From Geminicoccaceae bacterium (lineage in GTDB: Bacteria > Pseudomonadota > Alphaproteobacteria > Geminicoccales > Geminicoccaceae): a stretch of DNA of 5,433 nucleotides. Of this stretch, positions 1 to 5,407 are shown in pieces. The notes below the pieces were generated by a model. That model was not told the DNA's origin and did no database searches. It worked only from the letters and a program-made list of their open reading frames with translations. A program made the translations under genes and the position numbers. The first letter of the stretch is position 1, and each line of letters begins with the position of its first letter. The stretch covers positions 1 to 5,433 of the forward strand of contig JAGREZ010000345.1 in the NCBI GenBank assembly GCA_020446285.1, in the 5' to 3' direction.

Positions 1-1
1 C

Positions 2-1483
2 GTGACCCGATCGACCATAGCAACCGCCCGGTGGCCCGGGATCGCGGCGGCGCTGTTCGCCATACCGTTTCTGGCGTTCGCGAGCCCCGCCGTCGCCGCA
101 CCGCTCGAAAGCATGATGCCGGCGCCGACACCGCTCATTCTCAAGGACGGGCGGATCGCGCATGTGACCGTCCACACCATTCCCTTCTCGCTCAAGAGTG
201 CCGAGCTCGACGGCGATACGCGGTCGCGGGTCGAACGCCTGCTCGTGCCCATGGCCACCGACTGTTTTCTGACGGCCCAGGCCATCGGCCATGTCCAGCC
301 CGGCGATCAGGCCGATGGCGACACGCTCTCGGCGCACAGGCTCGCCCGTGCCCGTGCCGACGGCATTCAGGAATCGCTGATCGGCCTCGGCCTGCCGGCA
401 AGTTCGGTTGCCAGCGTCTGGGACTGGCAGTTCATGGTCAAGGAGCCGCGCGTCACGCTGTGGGTATTCCGGCTGCATCAGGGCGAGGATTGCGAGGGCA
501 AGCCGATCTCGGGCGCCGTCGTCGCCAGTCTCGACAAGACGGCTGGCGGAGAGGGCGAGACCGCCCGTGCGGCGGCACAGAAAACGGATGCCGCCCCGAG
601 ACCGCTCACACCGCCGAAGGAGACGGCAGCACCCTCCACCCAGGCGCCAGCCTCCGGGGCTGCGGCCAGTGCCGAACCCGAAATCGTGGCCGAGGATGTC
701 AGCATACCCGGCCAGCCGAAGCCTCTCATGCAGAAAGAGACGGAAATCGCCCGGATCGAGGCGCCCGTGGCCGAGGCGCCGGTGGCATCGGTCACCAGCC
801 CGCCGCGCGACCTGACCATGCCGCCCGCAGTCGAGGCCGGTGAAGTCCGGCGCACGCTCGAGTTTCCGGCACCGACCCATCGTCCGGCGGGTGCGGAGAG
901 GATCGAGCCCGCGCCCTTGACCGAGGCCGACACCGCGCCAATCGAGACCGCCGGGCAGATGGCCGGCGAGGCGGTTGCGGGTGCAGCTGCGAGCGCATCG
1001 GGAGCCGCGCAGGCGGTCGAGGAGACTGCCGCTGCCGCCGCCGCTTCCACGATGGATGGCTTGCAGCCGGAGACCCCTGCCGTTGCCGTGGCCGCCGCCA
1101 CCCCGGAGCCGGTCGTCGAACAGGCACCGGCGCAGCCCGCTCCGTCTGCGCCATCCGCGGCGGAGACCGCCATCACCTTTGCCGTCAACAGCAGCTTCTT
1201 CGGTGGAAACGGTGCGCGGACGCTGTCGCAGCTGCTCGACAATCTCGATCCGGGGCAGAGCTATCGGGTCGAGCTTTCCGGTGCGGTTGGCAGTGATCCG
1301 GTGCGCGGTGGCGATGCCACGGAAGCCCGCAAGTACAATCTCTGGATGGCGGAGCGGCGTGTCGAGCGTATCGCCGAATGGCTTGCCGAGAACGGCGGTG
1401 CGCGCAATCTGACGATCGACCGCAATTACCGGGAGAACGATCCCTCGCGCACGGTCAACGTCACCGTCCGTCCCGCCACCTGA
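2..1483 (+). CDS. Exported protein with two OmpA-like domains joined by a disordered linker
   Basis: Likely an envelope protein acting in the periplasm or at the outer membrane; its exact role is unknown. Residues 1-33 look like a Sec signal peptide: basic start, hydrophobic core IAAALFAIPFLAF, and AVAA cleavage region. Residues about 50-160 have an OmpA-C-like pattern (IPFSLKSAEL strand, a GH turn at 96-97, then the helix LSAHRLARARADGIQESL) and carry Cys88 and Cys164, which could form a disulfide. Residues about 170-388 are rich in Ala, Pro and Glu, without predicted fold. Residues about 390-493 form a second OmpA-like domain (AITFAVNSSFF, then NLWMAERRVERIAEWL). Neither copy shows the usual GHTD peptidoglycan-binding aspartate clearly; the second reads LSGAVGSD there. 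The GTG at position 2 is chosen because a signal peptide follows at once, but the window edge hides any upstream start or ribosome binding site. Domain calls are by eye; the reading frame itself is secure. Confidence 0.75.
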   Translation: MTRSTIATARWPGIAAALFAIPFLAFASPAVAAPLESMMPAPTPLILKDGRIAHVTVHTIPFSLKSAELDGDTRSRVERLLVPMATDCFLTAQAIGHVQPGDQADGDTLSAHRLARARADGIQESLIGLGLPASSVASVWDWQFMVKEPRVTLWVFRLHQGEDCEGKPISGAVVASLDKTAGGEGETARAAAQKTDAAPRPLTPPKETAAPSTQAPASGAAASAEPEIVAEDVSIPGQPKPLMQKETEIARIEAPVAEAPVASVTSPPRDLTMPPAVEAGEVRRTLEFPAPTHRPAGAERIEPAPLTEADTAPIETAGQMAGEAVAGAAASASGAAQAVEETAAAAAASTMDGLQPETPAVAVAAATPEPVVEQAPAQPAPSAPSAAETAITFAVNSSFFGGNGARTLSQLLDNLDPGQSYRVELSGAVGSDPVRGGDATEARKYNLWMAERRVERIAEWLAENGGARNLTIDRNYRENDPSRTVNVTVRPAT

Positions 1484-1530
1484 AGAAACGCGGCGAACCG
1501 GTCGCCATGGCGGAGTGGGCCTGCCAGCGT

Positions 1531-1554
1531 TTCCCGATTCGGTGAAATCGGGAA
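1531..1554 (+). terminator. Hairpin downstream of the OmpA-like gene, possible terminator
   Basis: TTCCCGATT (1531-1539) and AATCGGGAA (1546-1554) are perfect 9-bp complementary arms around a 6-base loop, starting 47 bases after the stop codon. There is no clean U-run immediately after the stem, only a pyrimidine-rich stretch (CTCTATCTCGTTCTTT, 1560-1575). Intrinsic termination is therefore plausible but not certain; it could be a 3' stabilising stem. Confidence 0.45.
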
Positions 1555-1591
1555 GACGGCTCTATCTCGTTCTTTCGCCGCATTTCCTGAT

Positions 1592-1615
1592 CGTTCAGAT
1601 GGTTCCATCTGAACG
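1592..1615. repeat. Perfect palindrome with 11-bp arms between the OmpA-like gene and mak
   Basis: CGTTCAGATGG (1592-1602), centre TT, then CCATCTGAACG (1605-1615): the arms are exact reverse complements. The centre lies about 55 bases before the mak start. As DNA it could be a dimeric-regulator operator. As RNA it could only fold as a stem with a few inner pairs opened to form the loop. No T-run follows on either strand, so a simple terminator is less likely. The binding factor is unknown. Confidence 0.7.
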
Positions 1616-1631
1616 GGAAAGGCTCTAATCT

Positions 1632-1647
1632 GGAAAGAAATCTTTCC
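1632..1647 (+). repeat. Small inverted repeat directly before the mak ribosome binding site
   Basis: GGAAAGA (1632-1638) and TCTTTCC (1641-1647) are complementary and abut the GGGAGA ribosome binding site at 1648-1653. A stem here, with an AAAT loop if six pairs form, would sit against the translation start of mak. A weak -10-like TAATCT lies at 1626-1631, but no convincing -35 precedes it, so I do not call a promoter. Confidence 0.45.
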
Positions 1648-1658
1648 GGGAGACGGGC

Positions 1659-2585
1659 TTGTCGGCGATCGCGCTTGGAATTGATCTTGGCGGAACCAAG
1701 ATCGAGATCATTGCTCTGGACGAGAATGGCGGGGAATGCCTGCGCCGGCGTGTGCCGACGCCGCGCGGTTCCTATGAGGACACGCTTGCGACGATCCGCG
1801 ATCTCGTGGCTGGCGCCGAGAGCGAACTCGGCGTCACCGGCACGCTCGGCGTCGGCCATCCGGGCGCGATCTCGCCGGCGACCGGCGTCATCAAGAACTC
1901 CAATTCCGTCTGGCTCAACGGCAAGCCGCTCGACCGTGACCTGCAGGCACTCCTCGATCGGCCGATCGCCTTCGAGAACGACGCCAACTGTCTCGGGCTG
2001 TCCGAGGCGACCGATGGTGCCGGGGCCGGCCGCGATGTCGTCTTCACCGTCATTCTCGGCACCGGCGTCGGCGGTGCGGTCGTCGTTCATGGCCGCGTCG
2101 TCCGCGGTGCGAACGCGATCGCCGGCGAGTGGGGGCACAATCCCCTGCAATGGCCGGAGGATGACGAACGCCCCGGTCCGGCCTGCTATTGCGGCCTGTC
2201 GGGCTGCATCGAGACCTGGCTTTCCGGCACGGGTCTCGCCGCCGATCATGCAAGACGGTATGGCGGCGAACTGACGGCCGCCGAGATCGTCGCCCGTTCC
2301 GGAGAGGGCGATGCGAACGCGCTCGTTTCCGTCGAACGCTATGAACGCCGTCTGGCGAGATGTCTCGCGAGCGTCATCAATGCCCTTGATCCCGATATCA
2401 TCGTGCTGGGCGGCGGCATGTCGAACATCGACCGGCTCTATACGAGCATCCCCGCACTCTGGTCGGCGCACGTCTTCTCCGATGCCGTCGCGACGGACTT
2501 GCGCAAGTCCCTGCACGGCGACAGTTCCGGCGTGCGCGGCGCTGCCTGGATCGGCCGCGATCTGGCCAACCGTAACGGCGGCTGA
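1659..2585 (+). CDS. mak: ROK-family fructokinase (Mak type)
   Basis: Cytoplasmic sugar kinase expected to phosphorylate fructose (possibly also other hexoses) with ATP to give the 6-phosphate. The 308 residues match the ROK plan throughout: phosphate-binding DLGGTK at 9-14, GHPG at 66-69, ENDAN at 106-110 with Asp108 as the likely catalytic base, LGTGVGG at 133-139, GEWGHN at 156-161, the zinc site formed by His160 and CYCGLSGC (Cys176, Cys178, Cys183), and LDPDIIVLGGGMSN at 243-256. Segments such as TGVIKNSNSVWLNG and HGDSSGVRGAAW closely resemble what I recall of Escherichia coli Mak (about 302 residues), which favours fructokinase over NagK or glucokinase. The start is TTG at 1659: it is preceded by GGGAGA with 5-base spacing, an in-frame stop lies at 1626, and no ATG or GTG lies between. 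It is intact. The gene ends 103 bases before the convergent eipB-like gene. Substrate remains an inference from similarity. Confidence 0.92.
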   Translation: MSAIALGIDLGGTKIEIIALDENGGECLRRRVPTPRGSYEDTLATIRDLVAGAESELGVTGTLGVGHPGAISPATGVIKNSNSVWLNGKPLDRDLQALLDRPIAFENDANCLGLSEATDGAGAGRDVVFTVILGTGVGGAVVVHGRVVRGANAIAGEWGHNPLQWPEDDERPGPACYCGLSGCIETWLSGTGLAADHARRYGGELTAAEIVARSGEGDANALVSVERYERRLARCLASVINALDPDIIVLGGGMSNIDRLYTSIPALWSAHVFSDAVATDLRKSLHGDSSGVRGAAWIGRDLANRNGG

Positions 2586-2630
2586 GACGGGATCGGGGTC
2601 ACGTCCAGGTCGCGGCAAGCCCGTTCATGG

Positions 2631-2664
2631 CGTCCGGATCGCGCCTGAATGTCGGCCCCGGACG
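2631..2664. terminator. Weak inverted repeat in the convergent gap
   Basis: CGTCCGG (2631-2637) and CCGGACG (2658-2664) are complementary 7-bp arms around a 20-base loop, between the converging ends of the kinase gene and the eipB-like gene. The position suits a bidirectional transcription end, but the loop is long and no T-run follows on either strand, so the call is tentative. I see no other structure in this gap. Confidence 0.2.
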
Positions 2665-2688
2665 AAAGCAGAGGCCGAAAGCGGAGGA

Positions 2689-3486
2689 TCACTCGCAGAC
2701 GGGCGCGTCGTAGGCTTCCATTTCCTCAAGATCCGCCTGCAAGGCGAAATCGCCATAGTCGAGCACGATGTCATAGAGCACGCCGCGCTCGTTGAGGTCG
2801 AACGAGATCTGGAAATCCGGCGTGTCGACGCCGCTCTTGCCGCTGTAATAGGCAAGCTGGACGGGCCAGCGCTGTTCCTTGCCCGCATCGGTATCGACCG
2901 AGCTTACCCGCGCCTGGCCGATGAAGGCCGAGACCGTCGAGATGACTTCGGGATCCGAGCCGTCGAACACGTCATGGGTCATCACGAACTCGCCGGCCTG
3001 CGCCGCTTCCACGAGGCGGTTCATGTGAAGTGTGGGAAAGATCGTGCCCTCGGGCAGTTCGATGGTGTTTTCTTCCGGCTTGTCATACCGGGCCTCGCCG
3101 CTCTCGCCGTCATGGCCGAGGCGCGCCTTGCCGCTGATTTCCTCGAACGGTTCGCCGCCATCGAACGAGCGCACATTGAAGCGCAGCGTGTTGTGGTCGC
3201 GCGATTCCCAGCTTGTGAAGCGCACATCATACATGAAGTCGCTGCCATCATTGGTATCGGCGACGAAGCCGAGCTGCTGATTGCTGATCCAGCCTTCGCA
3301 TGAGGCGCGCCACTCCATGACGAGCGCACCGCGAACGCCGACGATACCGCCGGTCGTGAGCGCATTGTGCAGCGACAGGCGATAGGCGGCGCGGTGCGAG
3401 AGCAGCTCGACGGCGCCGGCTTCGAAGGATATCGATCCGGCGACGGTCGCAACGGCTATGGCGGCCAGAAGGCTGGATTTCTTCAT
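2689..3486 (-). CDS. eipB: EipB-like periplasmic envelope integrity protein (DUF1849)
   Basis: A 265-residue secreted protein recognised as the DUF1849/EipB family, whose Brucella member is a periplasmic beta-spiral protein needed for resistance to envelope stress. Seen here: a signal peptide (MKKSSLLAAIAVATVAG, cleavage near Ala25), then a mature N-terminus with SHRAAYRLSL at 30-39, MEWRASCEGW at 57-66, and strand-rich sequence to the end. Only two cysteines occur, Cys63 and the penultimate Cys264, which fits the conserved long-range disulfide reported for Brucella EipB. The frame stays open upstream to 3570, but ATG at 3486 is preferred: it gives a normal signal peptide directly, and AAGGGA (3502-3497) lies 10 bases before it. 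It is transcribed away from the flippase gene and converges on the sugar kinase gene. Length and cysteine placement suggest an intact gene. Family assignment rests on recalled sequence pattern. Confidence 0.88.
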   Translation of the reverse strand: MKKSSLLAAIAVATVAGSISFEAGAVELLSHRAAYRLSLHNALTTGGIVGVRGALVMEWRASCEGWISNQQLGFVADTNDGSDFMYDVRFTSWESRDHNTLRFNVRSFDGGEPFEEISGKARLGHDGESGEARYDKPEENTIELPEGTIFPTLHMNRLVEAAQAGEFVMTHDVFDGSDPEVISTVSAFIGQARVSSVDTDAGKEQRWPVQLAYYSGKSGVDTPDFQISFDLNERGVLYDIVLDYGDFALQADLEEMEAYDAPVCE

Positions 3487-3510
3487 GGTCGGCGTTTCCC
3501 TTGTTGACCT

Positions 3511-3526
3511 GCCGATCTTGATCGGC
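3511..3526. repeat. Dyad overlapping the candidate eipB -10 box
   Basis: GCCGATC (3511-3517), centre TT, GATCGGC (3520-3526) is a perfect 7-bp-arm palindrome centred 32 bases before the eipB-like start codon. It covers the candidate -10 hexamer, a place where a bound regulator could block transcription. Operator function is inferred from position only. Confidence 0.5.
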
Positions 3527-3543
3527 GGCACATGTCTTGCCAA
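3515..3543 (-). promoter_or_regulatory. Candidate promoter of the eipB-like gene
   Basis: Read on the minus strand, TTGGCA (3543-3538) matches five of six bases of the TTGACA -35 box. It is followed after 17 bases by CAAGAT (3520-3515), a weak -10 with three of six matches. Transcription would begin around 3508 and give a short leader that still contains the AAGGGA ribosome binding site. Confidence 0.35.
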
Positions 3544-3673
3544 GGCCTTTGAACCTTCGAATGCTGCCATCGCGCCCCGTGCAGGGCCCGCCCGGATCCC
3601 GCATTTCCACTGGCAGGCACTCCCGGCCGCGAATCCCGACTGCTTGTATCCGCAGCCCGGTGTCGCGCTTGGC

Positions 3674-3688
3674 TTAACAATTCATTAC
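3674..3688. promoter_or_regulatory. CtrA-like TTAA-N7-TTAC site
   Basis: TTAA (3674-3677), seven bases, then TTAC (3685-3688) differs by one base from TTAA-N7-TTAA, the known binding pattern of the alphaproteobacterial cell-cycle regulator CtrA. It lies about 190 bases from the eipB-like start and about 290 from the flippase start. A single one-mismatch site in an AT-rich stretch can arise by chance. Confidence 0.3.
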
Positions 3689-3707
3689 CATGCCATCGCA
3701 TGAACAG

Positions 3708-3739
3708 AACAATAATTCACCCGACAAATACATATTGTT
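3708..3739. repeat. Spaced inverted repeat AACAATA / TATTGTT
   Basis: AACAATA (3708-3714) and TATTGTT (3733-3739) are exact reverse complements separated by 18 bases. The half-site centres are 25 bases apart, so a dimer would contact sites more than two helical turns apart. It lies in the AT-rich core of the divergent region and could serve as an operator for either gene. The low-GC arms make a stable RNA stem unlikely. Confidence 0.4.
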
Positions 3740-3874
3740 GTGCGCTGTCTTCGCGGGAACATGCTTAATTCGTTTACCATTAACTTGACTTCATATCATG
3801 GGTCACGTCAACGGCAGAATCGGGATTTTCCCTTTTCTTTCCGGGATCGGATATGGCTGGTCTCCGCCACCACA

Positions 3875-3897
3875 GGACAAGGGTGTCGCTCTTGTCC
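3875..3897 (+). repeat. Hairpin in the flippase upstream region
   Basis: GGACAAG (3875-3881) and CTTGTCC (3891-3897) form a 7-bp stem with a 9-base loop, 76 bases before the flippase start codon. If transcription begins in the AT-rich region upstream, this would be part of the mRNA leader. No T-run follows, so premature termination is not indicated by this stem alone. Confidence 0.35.
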
Positions 3898-3907
3898 CGG
3901 CGATCAA

Positions 3908-3921
3908 GGGTTTGTTAACCC
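3908..3921 (+). repeat. Second small hairpin in the flippase upstream region
   Basis: GGGTT (3908-3912), loop TGTT, AACCC (3917-3921): a short 5-bp stem just after the previous hairpin, containing the GTTAAC hexamer. It is small and may be fortuitous. Confidence 0.25.
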
Positions 3922-3973
3922 GGCGGGGGCAGAATGCAACCGATGCTGGCCGGGCGAGCGGGCGGTAGGGACG

Positions 3974-5290
3974 ATGACGGCTTCCATGTTTCTCGATGCC
4001 TTCTGGGTGCTGACCACCCGTTTCGTGATGCGGGCGGCGAATCTCGTGGTCTTCATGCTGCTCGCCCGCAGCCTCGATCCGGAATCCTTCGGCTGGTACG
4101 GCTATGTCATGGCATCGGCGCTCATGCTCTCCGTCATCTTCGACGCGGGGCTGCGCCAGTCCGGCGGCCTGCATCTCGGTCGGGACGGTGCGGACAGGCG
4201 CCGCATCCTTGCCAACATCCTCGCGCTCTGGCTGGTTCTCGGGCTTGCCGGCAGCGCTGCCATGGCTCTTGTCATGCGCTGGGGCGGCATGGCGGATGCG
4301 ACCGTCCTGCTGCTCGCGGCGGCCACGCTCGCGCCGACGCTGCTCGTTCGCATGGGGCAGGGGACGTTCCTGGGCCTCGGGCGGATGCGCGAGCTCAACC
4401 AGTCCGAACTGGCCAGCCGCGCGCTTCTCCTCGTCGGCACCGCACTTGCATGGGCGCTTGGCGTCCTGACCATCGAGGTCGCCGTCGCATTGCTGTTTCT
4501 TTCCTTTGCCGGCGCGGCATGCCTGCTCCTGTGGATGGTCCGCGACCTTCTCTCGATGCCGCGGATCGACCTCGATGTCATGCGCGAGCTGCTCGCCACC
4601 GGTCTTGCCTTTGCCGGCGGCATCATCGCCATGATCCTGCTCGGCCGCATCGGTATCTGGATCGTCAATGCGACGCTGGGCACGGCGGAGGTCGGCGCCT
4701 ATTTCGCGGTCATGCGCCTTTCCGAGATGATCGCCGAGGTGGCGACGGCTGTCGGGGTCGTGATCTTCAGTCATGGCGTGCGCAATACCGATCGTGACGC
4801 CGCCGCGCTTGCCACGGTGCGCACGGCCCGCTGCGTGACCGCCGTCATGGCCTGTGTCGGCGTCCTTGCGATCCTGTTCGCCGGGCCGATCATCCGGCTG
4901 ACGGTCGGTGCCGCCTATGTCGAGGCCGCCGGCGCCTTCCGCATTCTCGTCGTCGGCTCCGTCCTGAGCTGTTTCGCGATGACGCTCTATCCCGGATTGT
5001 CCTCCCAGGGCGGCGCGAAATACGGATTGCGGGTCTTCGGTCCCGGCACGCTGCTGGCGGGCGGCCTGTGCTGGTGGCTCGCGCCGATCTGGGGGCTCAT
5101 GGGCGCGGCCATCGCCATGAGTGTCGCACAGGGTCTCGTCGGGCTGGTCATGATCGTCATCTACCGGCGCAATTTCGGGATCGGACTGTTGCAGATCATC
5201 TTCCCGCAAGGAGAGGATTTTTCGACATTATGGAATTTCCTTTCGAGCAAATTCCGCCGTCGATCAGCCATCCATCCCGAGGCGGCCTGA
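3974..5290 (+). CDS. Polysaccharide flippase (Wzx-like, MOP superfamily)
   Basis: A 438-residue integral inner-membrane protein with about 12 hydrophobic segments (roughly 12-33, 41-60, 80-101, 109-127, 146-164, 168-189, 208-232, 241-265, 287-308, 319-340, 356-374 and 377-398). This is the size and layout of oligosaccharide-lipid flippases that move lipid-linked sugar repeat units across the membrane for surface polysaccharide assembly. The N-terminus (TRFVMRAANLVVFMLLARSL, then FGWYGYVMA) and the loop GLRQSGGLHLGR fit the polysaccharide synthesis/export family. The frame is open from 3740, but those extra 78 codons are Cys- and Arg-rich and lack membrane character, so ATG at 3974 is preferred. 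Its AGGGA ribosome binding site is only 2 bases away, and ATG at 3986 is an alternative. No glycosyltransferase or polymerase gene lies beside it, so the glycan is unknown. The C-terminal tail after residue 400 is soluble and ends with a basic patch (KFRRR). Confidence 0.85.
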   Translation: MTASMFLDAFWVLTTRFVMRAANLVVFMLLARSLDPESFGWYGYVMASALMLSVIFDAGLRQSGGLHLGRDGADRRRILANILALWLVLGLAGSAAMALVMRWGGMADATVLLLAAATLAPTLLVRMGQGTFLGLGRMRELNQSELASRALLLVGTALAWALGVLTIEVAVALLFLSFAGAACLLLWMVRDLLSMPRIDLDVMRELLATGLAFAGGIIAMILLGRIGIWIVNATLGTAEVGAYFAVMRLSEMIAEVATAVGVVIFSHGVRNTDRDAAALATVRTARCVTAVMACVGVLAILFAGPIIRLTVGAAYVEAAGAFRILVVGSVLSCFAMTLYPGLSSQGGAKYGLRVFGPGTLLAGGLCWWLAPIWGLMGAAIAMSVAQGLVGLVMIVIYRRNFGIGLLQIIFPQGEDFSTLWNFLSSKFRRRSAIHPEAA

Positions 5291-5310
5291 TCCGCCTGCG
5301 CCAGTGTATC

Positions 5311-5333
5311 GATCCAGACGGATCATATTGATC
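5311..5333 (+). repeat. Overlapping small inverted repeats after the flippase gene
   Basis: GATCC (5311-5315) pairs with GGATC (5320-5324) around AGAC. Alternatively GATCA (5321-5325) pairs with TGATC (5329-5333) around TAT. The two stems share bases and exclude each other. They begin 20 bases after the stop codon and could contribute to 3'-end formation, but neither has a T-run. Confidence 0.3.
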
Positions 5334-5366
5334 TGACGGGATAAATTGATGCAAAAACAAGGAGCT

Positions 5367-5407
5367 AGTGCTCAGGTGGATGAACGAAGTGAATGCGCCT
5401 GAGCACT
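5367..5407. repeat. Long-arm hairpin near the window end, probable intergenic palindromic element
   Basis: AGTGCTCAGG (5367-5376) and CCTGAGCACT (5398-5407) are perfect 10-bp arms with a 21-base loop, extendable by a G-U, a C-G and a further G-U pair. The sequence before the left arm, CAAAAACAAGGAGCTAG (5352-5368), resembles the conserved lead-in I recall from palindromic repeats scattered between genes in Rhizobiales genomes. Further complementary pieces, GAATGCG (5391-5397) with CGCATTC (5418-5424), and CCTGAG (5398-5403) with CTCAGG (5424-5429), allow alternative folds. The repeat-family identity is recalled, not searched. Confidence 0.5.

Larger units (their letters stand above)
3487..3973. 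other. Divergent intergenic region between eipB and the flippase gene
   Basis: No convincing gene lies in these 487 bases. The eipB-proximal part (about 3487-3660) is GC-rich and holds the candidate eipB promoter and dyad. The middle (about 3670-3850) is markedly AT-richer than the rest of the window and contains three of the window's four TTAA tetramers (starting at 3674, 3765 and 3780; the fourth starts at 3915). The last part, up to the flippase start, has small hairpins. I found no strong -35/-10 pair for the flippase; TTGACT at 3785-3790 is a fair -35 without a good -10. Confidence 0.7.

Noticed and set aside
761..789. Near-repeat encoding APVAEAPVA in the linker
   Set aside because: It is a short duplication within low-complexity Ala/Pro/Glu sequence; nothing suggests a functional repeat unit.
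478..1242. 254-codon minus-strand Ala/Ser/Gly-rich open frame within the OmpA-like gene
   Set aside because: It lies opposite the Ala/Pro/Glu-rich linker, and its low-complexity composition follows directly from that.
1461..2618. 385-codon minus-strand open frame opposite the sugar kinase gene
   Set aside because: It is a mirror of the kinase gene, whose every ROK motif is intact on the plus strand. The antisense product is low-complexity, Asp/Arg/Gly-rich, with no recognisable domain. Long antisense frames are common in GC-rich genes.
2311..3303. 330-codon plus-strand open frame spanning the end of mak and the antisense of eipB
   Set aside because: It overlaps two well-supported genes in other frames and crosses their convergent gap; no domain is visible.
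3458..3703. 81-codon plus-strand open frame in the eipB upstream region
   Set aside because: It overlaps the eipB start and its probable promoter, has no ribosome binding site that I can see, and no recognisable sequence.
3822..3840. GGGA/TCCC mini-stem followed by a T-rich run, considered as a terminator
   Set aside because: The stem is only four base pairs with a 3-base loop, too weak to support an intrinsic terminator.
3803..5209. 468-codon minus-strand open frame opposite the flippase gene
   Set aside because: Its composition (His, Asp, Arg, Glu, Gln) is the antisense image of hydrophobic membrane codons, and it shows no motif. The plus-strand membrane protein is convincing.
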